A DNA stretch of 64,000 bases, taken from positions 558,001 through 622,000 of the forward strand of contig JAXMGT010000001.1 in the NCBI GenBank assembly GCA_046347155.1, read 5' to 3'. Of the stretch, positions 49,842 to 58,744 are shown one piece after another. The stretch's first letter is position 1. The number at the start of each line of letters is the position of its first letter. The notes below the pieces were generated by a model. It was not told where the DNA came from. It ran no database searches and saw only the letters and a list, made by a program, of their open reading frames with translations. The DNA is from RPQJ01 sp046347155 (GTDB lineage: Bacteria; Pseudomonadota; Gammaproteobacteria; Steroidobacterales; Steroidobacteraceae). Made by a program: the position numbers and the translations under genes.

Positions 49842-51260
49842 TCAGTACTTGTAGTGCTCCGGCTTGTACGGGCCCTGCACCGGCACGCCGATGTAGTCGG
49901 CCTGCTGCTGCGAGAGCGTCGTGAGCGTGGCGCCGATCCGCTCGAGGTGCAGCTTCGCCACCTTCTCGTCGAGGTGCTTCGGCAGCACGTAGACCTGCTT
50001 GCCGTACTTCGCACCGTGGCGGAAGAGCTCGATCTGCGCGAGCACCTGGTTCGTGAACGAGTTCGACATCACGAACGACGGGTGTCCCGTGCCGCAGCCG
50101 AGGTTCACGAGCCGGCCCTCGGCCAGGATGATCAGCCGGCGGCCGTCCGGGAACACGACGTGGTCCACCTGCGGCTTGATGTTCTCCCAGCGGTACTGCT
50201 TCAGCGAGGCGATGTCGATCTCGCTGTCGAAGTGGCCGATGTTGCAGACGATCGCCTGGTGCTTCATCCGCCGCATGTGGTCGTGCGTGATCACGTTCAC
50301 GTTGCCGGTGGCGGTGACGAAGATGTCGGCCTTGTCGCAGGCTTCCTCCATCGTCACGACGCGGTAGCCTTCCATCGCGGCCTGCAGCGCGCAGATCGGG
50401 TCGATCTCGGTCACCCACACCTGCGCCGACAGCGCGCGCAGCGACTCGGCGGAGCCCTTGCCCACGTCGCCGTAGCCGCACACGACCGCGATCTTGCCGG
50501 CGACCATCACGTCGGTCGCGCGCTTGATCGCGTCGACGAGCGACTCGCGGCAGCCGTAGAGGTTGTCGAACTTCGACTTCGTGACCGAGTCGTTGACGTT
50601 GATCGCGGGAAACGGCAGCTGGCCCTTCTTCGCGAATTCGTACAGCCGCTTCACGCCCGTCGTCGTCTCCTCGGTCACGCCGCGGATCTCGGCGAGGCGC
50701 TTCGAGTACCAGCCGGGCTGCGTCTCGAGGCGCTTCCTGATCGACGCGTAGAGCGAGGTCTCCTCCTCGTTGGTCGGCTTCGACACGACCGACGGGTCCT
50801 GCTCGGCGCGCGCGCCGAGCATCAGCAGCAGCGTCGCGTCGCCACCGTCGTCGAGGATCATGTTCGCGTGCTGGCCGTTCGGCCACTCGAAGATCCGGTG
50901 CGTGTATTCCCAGTACTCGTCCAGCGTCTCACCCTTGACGGCAAACACCGGCGTGCCGGCGGCGGCGATCGCCGCGGCCGCGTGGTCCTGGGTCGAGTAG
51001 ATGTTGCACGAGGCCCAGCGCACGTCCGCGCCGAGCGCCTTCAGCGTCTCGATCAGCATCGCGGTCTGGATCGTCATGTGCAGCGACCCGGCGATGCGCG
51101 CGCCGGCGAGCGGCTTCGAGGCCTCGAACTCGCGGCGGATGGACATGAGACCGGGCATCTCGGTCTCGGCGATGGCCATTTCCTTGCGCCCCCAGTCGGC
51201 GAGCGACAGGTCGGCCACGTGGAAATCACGGCGGTCAGCGGGGTTTACGATGGCGTTCAT
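49842..51260 (-). CDS. ahcY: adenosylhomocysteinase
   Basis: A 472-residue S-adenosylhomocysteine hydrolase: HMTIQTAMLIETLKALGADV, SCNIYSTQDHAAAA, NDSVTKSKFDNLYGCRESL, the NAD loop VVCGYGDVGKGSAESLRALS and the terminal PEHYKY. It cleaves the methylation by-product SAH to adenosine and homocysteine. The ATG at 51260 was chosen over the longer frame because GAGAGGA lies upstream and the family start fits. An SAH riboswitch lies about 78 bases upstream. It is downstream of metK on the same strand. Confidence 0.95.
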   Translation of the reverse strand: MNAIVNPADRRDFHVADLSLADWGRKEMAIAETEMPGLMSIRREFEASKPLAGARIAGSLHMTIQTAMLIETLKALGADVRWASCNIYSTQDHAAAAIAAAGTPVFAVKGETLDEYWEYTHRIFEWPNGQHANMILDDGGDATLLLMLGARAEQDPSVVSKPTNEEETSLYASIRKRLETQPGWYSKRLAEIRGVTEETTTGVKRLYEFAKKGQLPFPAINVNDSVTKSKFDNLYGCRESLVDAIKRATDVMVAGKIAVVCGYGDVGKGSAESLRALSAQVWVTEIDPICALQAAMEGYRVVTMEEACDKADIFVTATGNVNVITHDHMRRMKHQAIVCNIGHFDSEIDIASLKQYRWENIKPQVDHVVFPDGRRLIILAEGRLVNLGCGTGHPSFVMSNSFTNQVLAQIELFRHGAKYGKQVYVLPKHLDEKVAKLHLERIGATLTTLSQQQADYIGVPVQGPYKPEHYKY

Positions 51261-51337
51261 CGGACGGTCCTCTCGTTGGACCGCGACGGCCGGGCGGGGC
51301 AATTGGAGAGCGCTCGCCAGACCATTGCGGGTACAGC

Positions 51338-51404
51338 GAGCGCGGTTGGATAACCCAGTGGCCTGAGCCTGGCGGGCAGGGGCCCGTTGCAGCGCTCCTC
51401 AGGC
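51338..51404 (-). ncRNA. S-adenosylhomocysteine (SAH) riboswitch
   Basis: The minus strand holds the conserved SAH-riboswitch blocks in order: CTGAGGAGCGCTGCAAC, then GCCAGGCTC, then an A-C-x-GCGCTC closing strand that pairs with GAGCGC of the first block. The element lies in the ahcY 5' leader, as expected. SAH binding normally raises ahcY expression. A possible -10 element (TACAAT on the minus strand, 51413-51418) just upstream would start transcription at about the riboswitch 5' end. Confidence 0.88.
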
Positions 51405-51412
51405 GACGGTGC

Positions 51413-51418
51413 ATTGTA
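51413..51418 (-). promoter_or_regulatory. possible -10 element for ahcY
   Basis: TACAAT on the minus strand lies about 8 bases before the first conserved riboswitch block. No good -35 is visible at the usual distance; that region is occupied by the REP-like repeat. Confidence 0.35.
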
Positions 51419-51419
51419 C

Positions 51420-51496
51420 AGGGGTCTGTCCCCGAAAGGGACTGACTCCTGTGCGGCGCTTTAACAGGGGTCAGTCCCCTGCGGGGACAGACCCCG
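51420..51496. repeat. REP-like inverted repeat between metK and ahcY
   Basis: Two arms of about 33 bases, each with GGGGTCTGTCCCC- and GGGACTGAC-type units, face each other around a spacer containing GCGGCGCTTTA, with a few mismatches. It is related to the shorter element at 35723. It lies between the metK stop and the ahcY leader and may terminate metK transcription. Confidence 0.65.
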
Positions 51497-51507
51497 GAAG
51501 ACAGTCC

Positions 51508-52734
51508 CTACAGCCCGGCGTCCTTCCGGAGCGCCTCGGCCTTGTCCGTCTTCTCCCAGGTGAACGCGGTGAAGGCCTCGCTCTTCTCGAGCTTCTTGCC
51601 GCCCACGTGCTCTTCCCAGCGGTAGGTCATGTGCACCGGCTCGCGTCCGAAATGCCCGTAGGCGGCCGTCGCGCGGTACATCGGGTGCACGAGGTCGAGC
51701 ATCTTCACGATGCCGTAGGGACGCAGGTCGAAGTGCGCGCGCACCAGCTGCTCGAGCCGGTCCTGGTCCACGCGACCCGTGCCGAACGTCTCGACCGTGA
51801 TCGAGGTCGGTTCCGCGACGCCGATTGCGTAGGACACCTGGATCTCGCAGCGGTCGGCGAGGCCCGCGGCGACCAGGTTCTTCGCGACATAACGCGCCGC
51901 GTAGGCGGCCGAGCGGTCGACCTTGGACGGGTCCTTGCCGGAGAACGCGCCGCCGCCGTGGCGGGCCATGCCGCCGTAGCTGTCGACGATGATCTTGCGG
52001 CCCGTGAGGCCGCAGTCGCCGACCGGGCCGCCGATCACGAAGTTGCCGGTCGGGTTGATGTGGAACTTCGTGTCCTTGCCGAGCCACTCCTTCGGCAGCA
52101 CGTGCTTGATGATGAGCTCCATCACCGCCTCGCGCAGGTCTTCCTGCTTGACCTCGGGGCCGTGCTGCGTCGACAGCACGACGGCGTCGAGGCCGACCAC
52201 CTTGCCGTCCACGTAGCGGCAGGAGACCTGCGACTTCGCGTCCGGGCGCAGCCACGGCAGCAGGTTGCTCTTGCGGACCTCGGCCTGCCGCTCGACGAGC
52301 CGGTGCGCGTAGCAGATCGGGGCGGGCATCAGCGAGTCGGTCTCGTTCGACGCGTAGCCGAACATGAGTCCCTGGTCGCCGGCGCCCTGCTCCTCGGGGT
52401 TCTTGCGGTCCACGCCCTGCGCGATGTCGGTCGACTGCTTGCCGATGATGTTCAGCACCGCACAGGTGTTGCCGTCGAAGCCCACGTTCGACGAGGTGTA
52501 GCCGATGTCGGTGATCACGCCGCGGACGATCTTCTCGAGGTCCACCCAGGCGTTCGTCGTGACCTCGCCCGCGACGATGGCCACGCCCGTCTTCACGAGC
52601 GTCTCGCAGGCGACGCGCGCGCGCTTGTCCTGCGCGAGGATCGCATCGAGCACGGCGTCGGAGATCTGGTCCGCGACCTTGTCCGGGTGACCCTCGGACA
52701 CTGATTCGGACGTAAAGATATAACTGTTTGACAT
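51508..52734 (-). CDS. metK: S-adenosylmethionine synthetase
   Basis: A 408-residue enzyme with the three MetK signature regions: FTSESVSEGHPDKVADQISD, GAGDQGLMFGYA and GGGAFSGKDPSKVDRSAAY. It makes S-adenosylmethionine from methionine and ATP. The ATG at 52734 is the family start. It is divergent from tkt across 179 bases, in which I found no SAM-type riboswitch. Together with ahcY it forms the methyl-cycle pair. Confidence 0.97.
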   Translation of the reverse strand: MSNSYIFTSESVSEGHPDKVADQISDAVLDAILAQDKRARVACETLVKTGVAIVAGEVTTNAWVDLEKIVRGVITDIGYTSSNVGFDGNTCAVLNIIGKQSTDIAQGVDRKNPEEQGAGDQGLMFGYASNETDSLMPAPICYAHRLVERQAEVRKSNLLPWLRPDAKSQVSCRYVDGKVVGLDAVVLSTQHGPEVKQEDLREAVMELIIKHVLPKEWLGKDTKFHINPTGNFVIGGPVGDCGLTGRKIIVDSYGGMARHGGGAFSGKDPSKVDRSAAYAARYVAKNLVAAGLADRCEIQVSYAIGVAEPTSITVETFGTGRVDQDRLEQLVRAHFDLRPYGIVKMLDLVHPMYRATAAYGHFGREPVHMTYRWEEHVGGKKLEKSEAFTAFTWEKTDKAEALRKDAGL

Positions 52735-52913
52735 GTATGGCTTTCCGGTCGCGCAGGCGGGGGCGCGCAGTATCGGCCGGAGCCGGTGCGCTTGGCAAAC
52801 CCGCCGCTCGCCTCGCCGTGCCCGCCCCGCGGCCGGTGGCGCGAGTGCCCCCGGCTTTGCAATCGAACGGCGCCGGGCGCGAAAATACTCGACTCTCCAG
52901 GAGGGGCCCGACG

Positions 52914-54911
52914 ATGCCGACCCGCAGGCAGCTTGCGAATGCCATCCGTGCGCTCAGCATGGACGCCGTACAGAAGGCCAATTCCGGCCACCCGGGCATG
53001 CCGATGGGCATGGCCGACATCGCCCAGGTGCTGTGGTGCGATCACCTGAAGCACGATCCCTGCAGCCCGTCCTGGCCGGACCGCGATCGTTTCGTGCTGT
53101 CGAACGGCCATGGCTCGATGCTCCTCTATTCAGTGCTGCACCTGACCGGCTACCCGCTCGCGATCGAGGACCTGCAGAACTTCCGGCAGTTCGGCGCCCA
53201 CACGGCGGGCCACCCCGAGGTGGACCACCACCTCGGCATCGAGACGACCACCGGCCCGCTGGGGCAGGGCATCGCGAACGCGGTCGGCATGGCGCTCGCC
53301 GAGAAGATCCTCGCGACGACGTTCAACCGGCCCGGCCACGAGATCGTGGACCACCACACCTGGGTGTTCCTCGGCGACGGCTGCATGATGGAAGGCGTAT
53401 CGCACGAGGCCTGCGCGCTCGCCGGGACGCTCGGGCTCGGCAAGCTGATCGCCTTCTACGACGACAACGGCATCTCGATCGACGGCGAGGTGCACGGCTG
53501 GTTCACGGACGACACGCCGAAGCGCTTCGAGGCCTACGGCTGGCACGTGATCCGCTCGGTGGACGGCCACGATGCGGCGGCAATCGAGCGCGCCATCGTC
53601 GAGGCGAAGGCCGAGGCCGCCCGTCCGACGCTCATCTGCTGCAAGACCGTGATCGGCTGGGGCGCCCCGAACAAGCAGGGCACCGAGGCCACCCACGGCG
53701 CGGCGCTCGGCGAGGCCGAGGTGGCCGCGGCCCGGGCGTTCCTCGACTGGCCGTACGAGCCGTTCGTGGTGCCCGAGGAGATCCGCCGGGGCTGGGACGC
53801 GCGTGAGCGCGGCGCCCGGGCCGAGCAGGGCTGGCGTGCGCGCTTCGAGGCCTACCGGGCCGCGCACCCGGACCTCGCGGCCGAGTTCGAGCGCCGGATG
53901 GCGGGCCGCCTGCCCGAGGGCTGGCGCCCGGCGATCGAGGAATTCGTCGCCGTCTCGCAGCAGAAGGCCGCCGCACTCGCGACCCGCGCCTCCTCGCAGC
54001 AGGCGCTCAACGTGCTCGGCGCCGCGATCCCCGAACTGCTCGGCGGTTCGGCGGACCTCACCGGTTCGAACAACACGAACCACAAGGCGTCCCGCGCGAT
54101 CACGCACGACGACATGGGCGGCAACTACCTGCACTACGGCGTGCGCGAGTTCGGCATGAGCGCGCTGATGAACGGCGTGGCGCTGCACGGCGGGTTCCTG
54201 CCCTACGGCGGCACGTTCCTCGTGTTCTCCGACTACGCGCGCAACGGCGTGCGGATGTCGGCACTGATGAAGCAGGGCGTGGTGTACGTCTTCACGCACG
54301 ACTCGATCGGGCTCGGCGAGGACGGCCCCACCCACCAGCCGGTCGAGCACGTCGCGAGCCTGCGCCTGATCCCGGGCCTGCACCTCTGGCGCCCCTGCGA
54401 TACCGTCGAGACCGGCGTCGCCTGGGCCGACGCCGTCGAGCGAAGGGACGGTCCGACCGTGCTGGTGCTGACGCGGCAGGCACTGCCGGTGCAGCCGCGC
54501 GCCGCGGCGCAGGTCGCCGACGTCGCGCGGGGCGGTTACGTGCTCGCCGACTGCGACGGCAGGCCCGACGCGGTTCTGATCGCGACCGGTTCCGAGGTCG
54601 CGCTGGCCGTCGAGGCCGCCCAGGCGCTCACGTCGCGCGGCCGCCGCGTCCGCGTCGTGTCGATGCCGTGCACGAGCCTGTTCGACGCGCAGCCGCTCGC
54701 CTACCGCGATTCTGTGCTGCCGCCGGGCGTGCCCCGGGTTGCCGTCGAGGCGGGCGTCGCGGACGGCTGGTACCGCTACGTCGGCACCGGCGGCGCCGTG
54801 ATCGGCATGCACACTTTCGGCGCCTCGGCGCCGGCGAAGAAGCTCTTCGAACACTTTGGTTTCACCAAGGATCGCGTGGCGGGCGCCGTCGAGGCGCTGC
54901 TCGCGACCTGA
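52914..54911 (+). CDS. tkt: transketolase
   Basis: A 665-residue thiamine diphosphate enzyme: LSMDAVQKANSGHPGMPMGM at the start, GDGCMMEGVSHEA (ThDP/Mg motif), YDDNGISIDGEVHGW, then THDSIGLGEDGPTHQPVEH in the pyrimidine domain. It moves two-carbon units in the pentose phosphate or Calvin cycle. The ATG at 52914 has AGGAGG about 9 bases upstream; the frame upstream is not conserved. It is first in a tkt-gap-pgk-pyk run. Confidence 0.96.
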   Translation: MPTRRQLANAIRALSMDAVQKANSGHPGMPMGMADIAQVLWCDHLKHDPCSPSWPDRDRFVLSNGHGSMLLYSVLHLTGYPLAIEDLQNFRQFGAHTAGHPEVDHHLGIETTTGPLGQGIANAVGMALAEKILATTFNRPGHEIVDHHTWVFLGDGCMMEGVSHEACALAGTLGLGKLIAFYDDNGISIDGEVHGWFTDDTPKRFEAYGWHVIRSVDGHDAAAIERAIVEAKAEAARPTLICCKTVIGWGAPNKQGTEATHGAALGEAEVAAARAFLDWPYEPFVVPEEIRRGWDARERGARAEQGWRARFEAYRAAHPDLAAEFERRMAGRLPEGWRPAIEEFVAVSQQKAAALATRASSQQALNVLGAAIPELLGGSADLTGSNNTNHKASRAITHDDMGGNYLHYGVREFGMSALMNGVALHGGFLPYGGTFLVFSDYARNGVRMSALMKQGVVYVFTHDSIGLGEDGPTHQPVEHVASLRLIPGLHLWRPCDTVETGVAWADAVERRDGPTVLVLTRQALPVQPRAAAQVADVARGGYVLADCDGRPDAVLIATGSEVALAVEAAQALTSRGRRVRVVSMPCTSLFDAQPLAYRDSVLPPGVPRVAVEAGVADGWYRYVGTGGAVIGMHTFGASAPAKKLFEHFGFTKDRVAGAVEALLAT

Positions 54912-54933
54912 TCACCCTGCGGGAGACGGAACG

Positions 54934-55932
54934 ATGACTATCAAGGTCGGCATCAACGGATTCGGTCGCATCGGGCGCATGGTGTTCCGTGCCGCGGTGA
55001 AGGACTTCAAGGACATCGAGATCGTCGGCATCAACGACCTGCTCGAGCCCGAGTACCTGGCCTACATGCTCAAGTTCGACTCGGTGCACGGCCGATTCAG
55101 GGGCGACGTGTCGGTCGAGGGCAGCACGCTCGTCGTGAACGGCCGGAAGATCCGGCTCACCGCCGTGAAGGACCCGGCGGAACTCAAGTGGAACGAGGTC
55201 GGCGCCGACGTCGTCGTCGAGTCCACGGGTCTCTTCCTCGACCACGCCTCGGCCGAGAAGCACCTGAAGGCCGGCGCGAAGAAGGTCATCATGTCGGCCC
55301 CGTCGAAGGACGACACGCCGATGTTCGTCTACGGCGTCAATCACCAGAGCTACGCGGGCCAGGCGATCGTCTCGAACGCGTCCTGCACGACGAACTGCCT
55401 CGCACCGGTCGCGAAGGTGCTGAACGACACCTGGGGCATCAAGCGCGGGCTCATGACCACCGTCCACGCGACGACCGCCACGCAGAAGACCGTCGACGGC
55501 CCGTCGAACAAGGACTGGCGGGGCGGGCGCGGGATCCTCGAGAACATCATCCCGTCCTCGACCGGCGCCGCGAAGGCCGTCGGCAAGGTGATCCCGGAGC
55601 TGAACAAGAAGCTCACGGGCATGTCCTTCCGCGTGCCGACCTCGGACGTTTCCGTCGTCGACCTGACGGCCGAGCTCGTGAAGCCTGCCAGGTACGAGGA
55701 GATCTGCGCGGCGATGAAGGCGGCCTCCGAGGGCCCGATGAAGGGCGTGCTCGGCTACACGAACGAGAAGGTCGTCGCGACGGATTTCCGCGGCGAAAGC
55801 TGCACCTCGGTGTTCGACGCCGAGGCCGGCATCGCGCTCGACGACACGTTCGTGAAGATCGTCGCCTGGTACGACAACGAGTGGGGCTATTCGAGCAAGG
55901 TGCTCGAGATGGTCCGGGTCATCTCGAAGTAA
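54934..55932 (+). CDS. gap: glyceraldehyde-3-phosphate dehydrogenase
   Basis: A 332-residue enzyme with NAD-binding INGFGRIGRMVFRAA, the catalytic Cys in SNASCTTNCLAPV, HATTATQKTVDGPS and WYDNEWGYSSKV. It catalyses the NAD-dependent oxidation of glyceraldehyde 3-phosphate. GGGAGACGG precedes the ATG at 54934, 22 bases after tkt. Confidence 0.97.
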   Translation: MTIKVGINGFGRIGRMVFRAAVKDFKDIEIVGINDLLEPEYLAYMLKFDSVHGRFRGDVSVEGSTLVVNGRKIRLTAVKDPAELKWNEVGADVVVESTGLFLDHASAEKHLKAGAKKVIMSAPSKDDTPMFVYGVNHQSYAGQAIVSNASCTTNCLAPVAKVLNDTWGIKRGLMTTVHATTATQKTVDGPSNKDWRGGRGILENIIPSSTGAAKAVGKVIPELNKKLTGMSFRVPTSDVSVVDLTAELVKPARYEEICAAMKAASEGPMKGVLGYTNEKVVATDFRGESCTSVFDAEAGIALDDTFVKIVAWYDNEWGYSSKVLEMVRVISK

Positions 55933-55944
55933 AGGAATACGCCC

Positions 55945-57129
55945 ATGCTGCGTGTGTTGCGCATGACCGAGGTCGACCTCCGCGGCAAGCGCGTGCTGAT
56001 CCGCGAGGACCTCAACGTCCCGGTGAAGAACGGCGTGGTGACGAGCGACGCGCGGATCCGCGCGTCGCTGCCCACGATCCGCGCTGCGCACGAGGCCGGC
56101 GCCCGGGTGATCCTGATGTCGCACCTCGGGCGTCCCGAGGAGGGCGTGCCGGCCGAGGAGTTCTCGCTGGCGCCGGTCGCGGCGCGGCTCTCCGAACTGC
56201 TTGGCCTCAAGGTGCGGTTCGAGCGTGAATGGCTCGGCGGCGTCGCGTGCGAGCCGGGCGAGATCGTGCTGGTCGAGAACGTGCGCTTCAACAAGGGCGA
56301 GAAGAAGAACAGGGACGAGCTCGCGAAGCAGATGGCGGCGCTCTGCGACGTCTACGTGATGGACGCGTTCGCCACGGCGCACCGCGCCGAGGCGAGCACG
56401 CACGGGGTCGCGAAATTCGCCCCGGTCGCCTGCGCCGGCACGCTGCTCACCGGCGAGCTCGAGGCGCTCGAGAAGGCGCTCGGCAACCCGAAGCGTCCGC
56501 TGGTCGCGATCGTCGGCGGGTCCAAGGTGTCGACGAAGCTCACGGTACTCGAGAACCTGCTCGGCAAGGTCGACCGGCTCATCGTCGGCGGCGGCATCGC
56601 GAACACGTTCCTCGCTGCCGCGGGGCGCCCGATCGGCAGGTCGCTGCACGAGCCCGACATGATCGACATCGCCCGCGGGCTGCTCGAGCGCTCGAAGGCC
56701 TCGGGTGTCGAGATCCCGCTGCCCACGGACGTCGTCGTCGCCAGGGAATTCTCTGCCTCGGCCGAGGCCGACGTGAAGGCGGTCGCCGACGTCGCCGCCG
56801 ACGAGATGATCCTCGACATCGGCCCGGACACCGCGGAGCGCTTCGCGGCCGCGCTCGGCGGCGCCGGCACCGTGGTCTGGAACGGACCGGTCGGCGTGTT
56901 CGAGTTCGACCAGTTCGGCGAGGGCACGCGCGTCCTCGCGCAGGCGGTGGCGCGCAGCCCCGCGTTCTCGATCGCAGGCGGCGGCGACACGATCGCGGCG
57001 ATCGAGAAGTACGGCGTCGGGCAGGACATCTCCTACATCTCGACGGCGGGCGGCGCCTTCCTCGAATTCCTCGAGGGCAAGACGCTGCCGGCGGTCGAGG
57101 TGCTCGAGGCGCGCGCGGCCGGGAAGTGA
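55945..57129 (+). CDS. pgk: phosphoglycerate kinase
   Basis: A 394-residue kinase: LIREDLNVPVKNGVVTSDAR near the N-terminus, LMSHLGRPEEG, ENVRFNKGEKKN, the nucleotide loop VGGSKVSTKL and the C-terminal STAGGAFLEFLEGKTLPAVE. It transfers phosphate from 1,3-bisphosphoglycerate to ADP. AAAGGAA lies before the ATG, 12 bases after the gap stop. Confidence 0.97.
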   Translation: MLRVLRMTEVDLRGKRVLIREDLNVPVKNGVVTSDARIRASLPTIRAAHEAGARVILMSHLGRPEEGVPAEEFSLAPVAARLSELLGLKVRFEREWLGGVACEPGEIVLVENVRFNKGEKKNRDELAKQMAALCDVYVMDAFATAHRAEASTHGVAKFAPVACAGTLLTGELEALEKALGNPKRPLVAIVGGSKVSTKLTVLENLLGKVDRLIVGGGIANTFLAAAGRPIGRSLHEPDMIDIARGLLERSKASGVEIPLPTDVVVAREFSASAEADVKAVADVAADEMILDIGPDTAERFAAALGGAGTVVWNGPVGVFEFDQFGEGTRVLAQAVARSPAFSIAGGGDTIAAIEKYGVGQDISYISTAGGAFLEFLEGKTLPAVEVLEARAAGK

Positions 57130-57252
57130 CGCCCGGCCGGACGGGGCGTGCCGTCCCGCCGCTGCACGCTGCAATCGATTGCTGACTAGCCAGCACGGGC
57201 GATCTTCTTCACTATCGATGCACCACCGGTCACCGGGCTGCCAATCCCGCAC

Positions 57253-58683
57253 ATGCTCCGCCGCACCAAGATCGTCGCCACGCTCGGACCCGCCACCGAC
57301 GACCCGGCCGTCCTCGAGGACGTGATCCGCCGGGGCGCCGACGTCGTCCGGGTCAACTTCTCGCACGGGGAACCCGAGGCCCACCGTCGCCGTGTCGAGG
57401 GCGTACGGCGTGCCGCCGCCCGGGTCGGCAAGCACGTCGCGGTGCTCGGCGACCTGCAGGGACCGAAGATCCGGATCGAGGGCTTCGCCGAGGGGCGGGT
57501 GATGCTCGACGAGGGCGCGAGGTTCGCGCTCGACCCGTCGATCGACCCGGCCGAAGGCACTGCGCGAGGCGTGGGCATCACGTACCACCAGCTCGCCGCG
57601 GACGTGCGTGCGGGCGATGCGCTGATCCTCGGCGACGGGCAGATCGAGCTCGAGGTCGAGTCGGTCCAGGGTGCGCGCGTCGAGTGCCGCGTGGCCGTCG
57701 GCGGGGAACTCTCGGACCACAAGGGCATCAACCGCCGCGGCGGCGGGCTGTCGGCCAAGGCGCTCACGGACAAGGATCGGGAGGACGTGCGACTTGCCGC
57801 GTCGCTCGACGTCGACTACCTCGCGGTCTCCTTTGTCCGCCAGGCCGCCGACGTCGAGGAGGCGCGCGCGCTGCTGCGTGCGGCCGGCAGCGACGCCCGC
57901 ATCGTCTCCAAGATCGAGCGCAGCGAGGCGATCCCGCGCCTCGAGGAGATCATCCGGGCGAGCGACGCGGTGATGGTCGCGCGCGGCGACCTCGGCGTCG
58001 AGGTCGGCTACGCGCAGCTCACGGGCATCCAGAAGCAGATCCTGCACATGGCCCGCAGCCTCGACCGGGTCACGATCACGGCGACGCAGATGATGGAGTC
58101 GATGATCCTGAGCCCCGTGCCGACCCGTGCCGAGGTCTCCGACGTCGCGAACGCCGTGCTCGACGGCACGGATGCCGTGATGCTCTCGGGCGAGTCCGCG
58201 GTGGGCAAGTACCCGGCACGCGCCGTCGAGGCGATGGCCGAGGTGATCGAGGGCGCCGAGAAGTACCAGCTCGCGCGGCTGCGCAACCGCGACCGCTTCG
58301 AGGGCAAGGTAAGCGAGTTCGCCCAGGCCATCGCCCATGCGGTGATGTACACGGCGAACCACATGGACCTCGAGGCGATCGTCGCGCTGACCGAATCCGG
58401 GTCGACGCCGCTTTGGATGTCGCGGATCCGCTCGGACATCCCGATCTTCGCGTTCACGCGCCACGAGCGCACGCAGCGACGTGTCGCGCTCTACCGCGGC
58501 GTGTACCCGATACCGTTCGACATCGTGCACACCGACCCCGACCGGCTCTACCGGGCGATCTCGAAGGAGCTGATCGACCGCGGGCACGTGCGCGCGGGCG
58601 ACGAGATCATCCTGACGCTGGGCGAGCTCACCGGCGTTTCGGGCGGGACGAACACGATGAAGCTGCTCGAGGTCGTCGCCTGA
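57253..58683 (+). CDS. pyk: pyruvate kinase
   Basis: A 476-residue pyruvate kinase: TKIVATLGPATDD, VVRVNFSHGEPEAH, the active-site ISKIE-like IVSKIERSEAIPRLEEI, MVARGDLGVEVG and TITATQMMESMI. The last is the usual 'ITATQML' motif. It completes glycolysis, making pyruvate and ATP. It starts 123 bases after pgk; the gap shows no other feature. No fba gene follows, unlike many related gene runs. Confidence 0.96.
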   Translation: MLRRTKIVATLGPATDDPAVLEDVIRRGADVVRVNFSHGEPEAHRRRVEGVRRAAARVGKHVAVLGDLQGPKIRIEGFAEGRVMLDEGARFALDPSIDPAEGTARGVGITYHQLAADVRAGDALILGDGQIELEVESVQGARVECRVAVGGELSDHKGINRRGGGLSAKALTDKDREDVRLAASLDVDYLAVSFVRQAADVEEARALLRAAGSDARIVSKIERSEAIPRLEEIIRASDAVMVARGDLGVEVGYAQLTGIQKQILHMARSLDRVTITATQMMESMILSPVPTRAEVSDVANAVLDGTDAVMLSGESAVGKYPARAVEAMAEVIEGAEKYQLARLRNRDRFEGKVSEFAQAIAHAVMYTANHMDLEAIVALTESGSTPLWMSRIRSDIPIFAFTRHERTQRRVALYRGVYPIPFDIVHTDPDRLYRAISKELIDRGHVRAGDEIILTLGELTGVSGGTNTMKLLEVVA

Positions 58684-58744
58684 GATGCCGCCGCCGCGGC
58701 ATTGAGGTAGGCTCGGGGGCACCAACGACCCCCGAGGACCGACC

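Noticed and set aside
52735..52913. A SAM riboswitch before metK.
   Set aside because: No conserved SAM-aptamer blocks on the minus strand in this gap.
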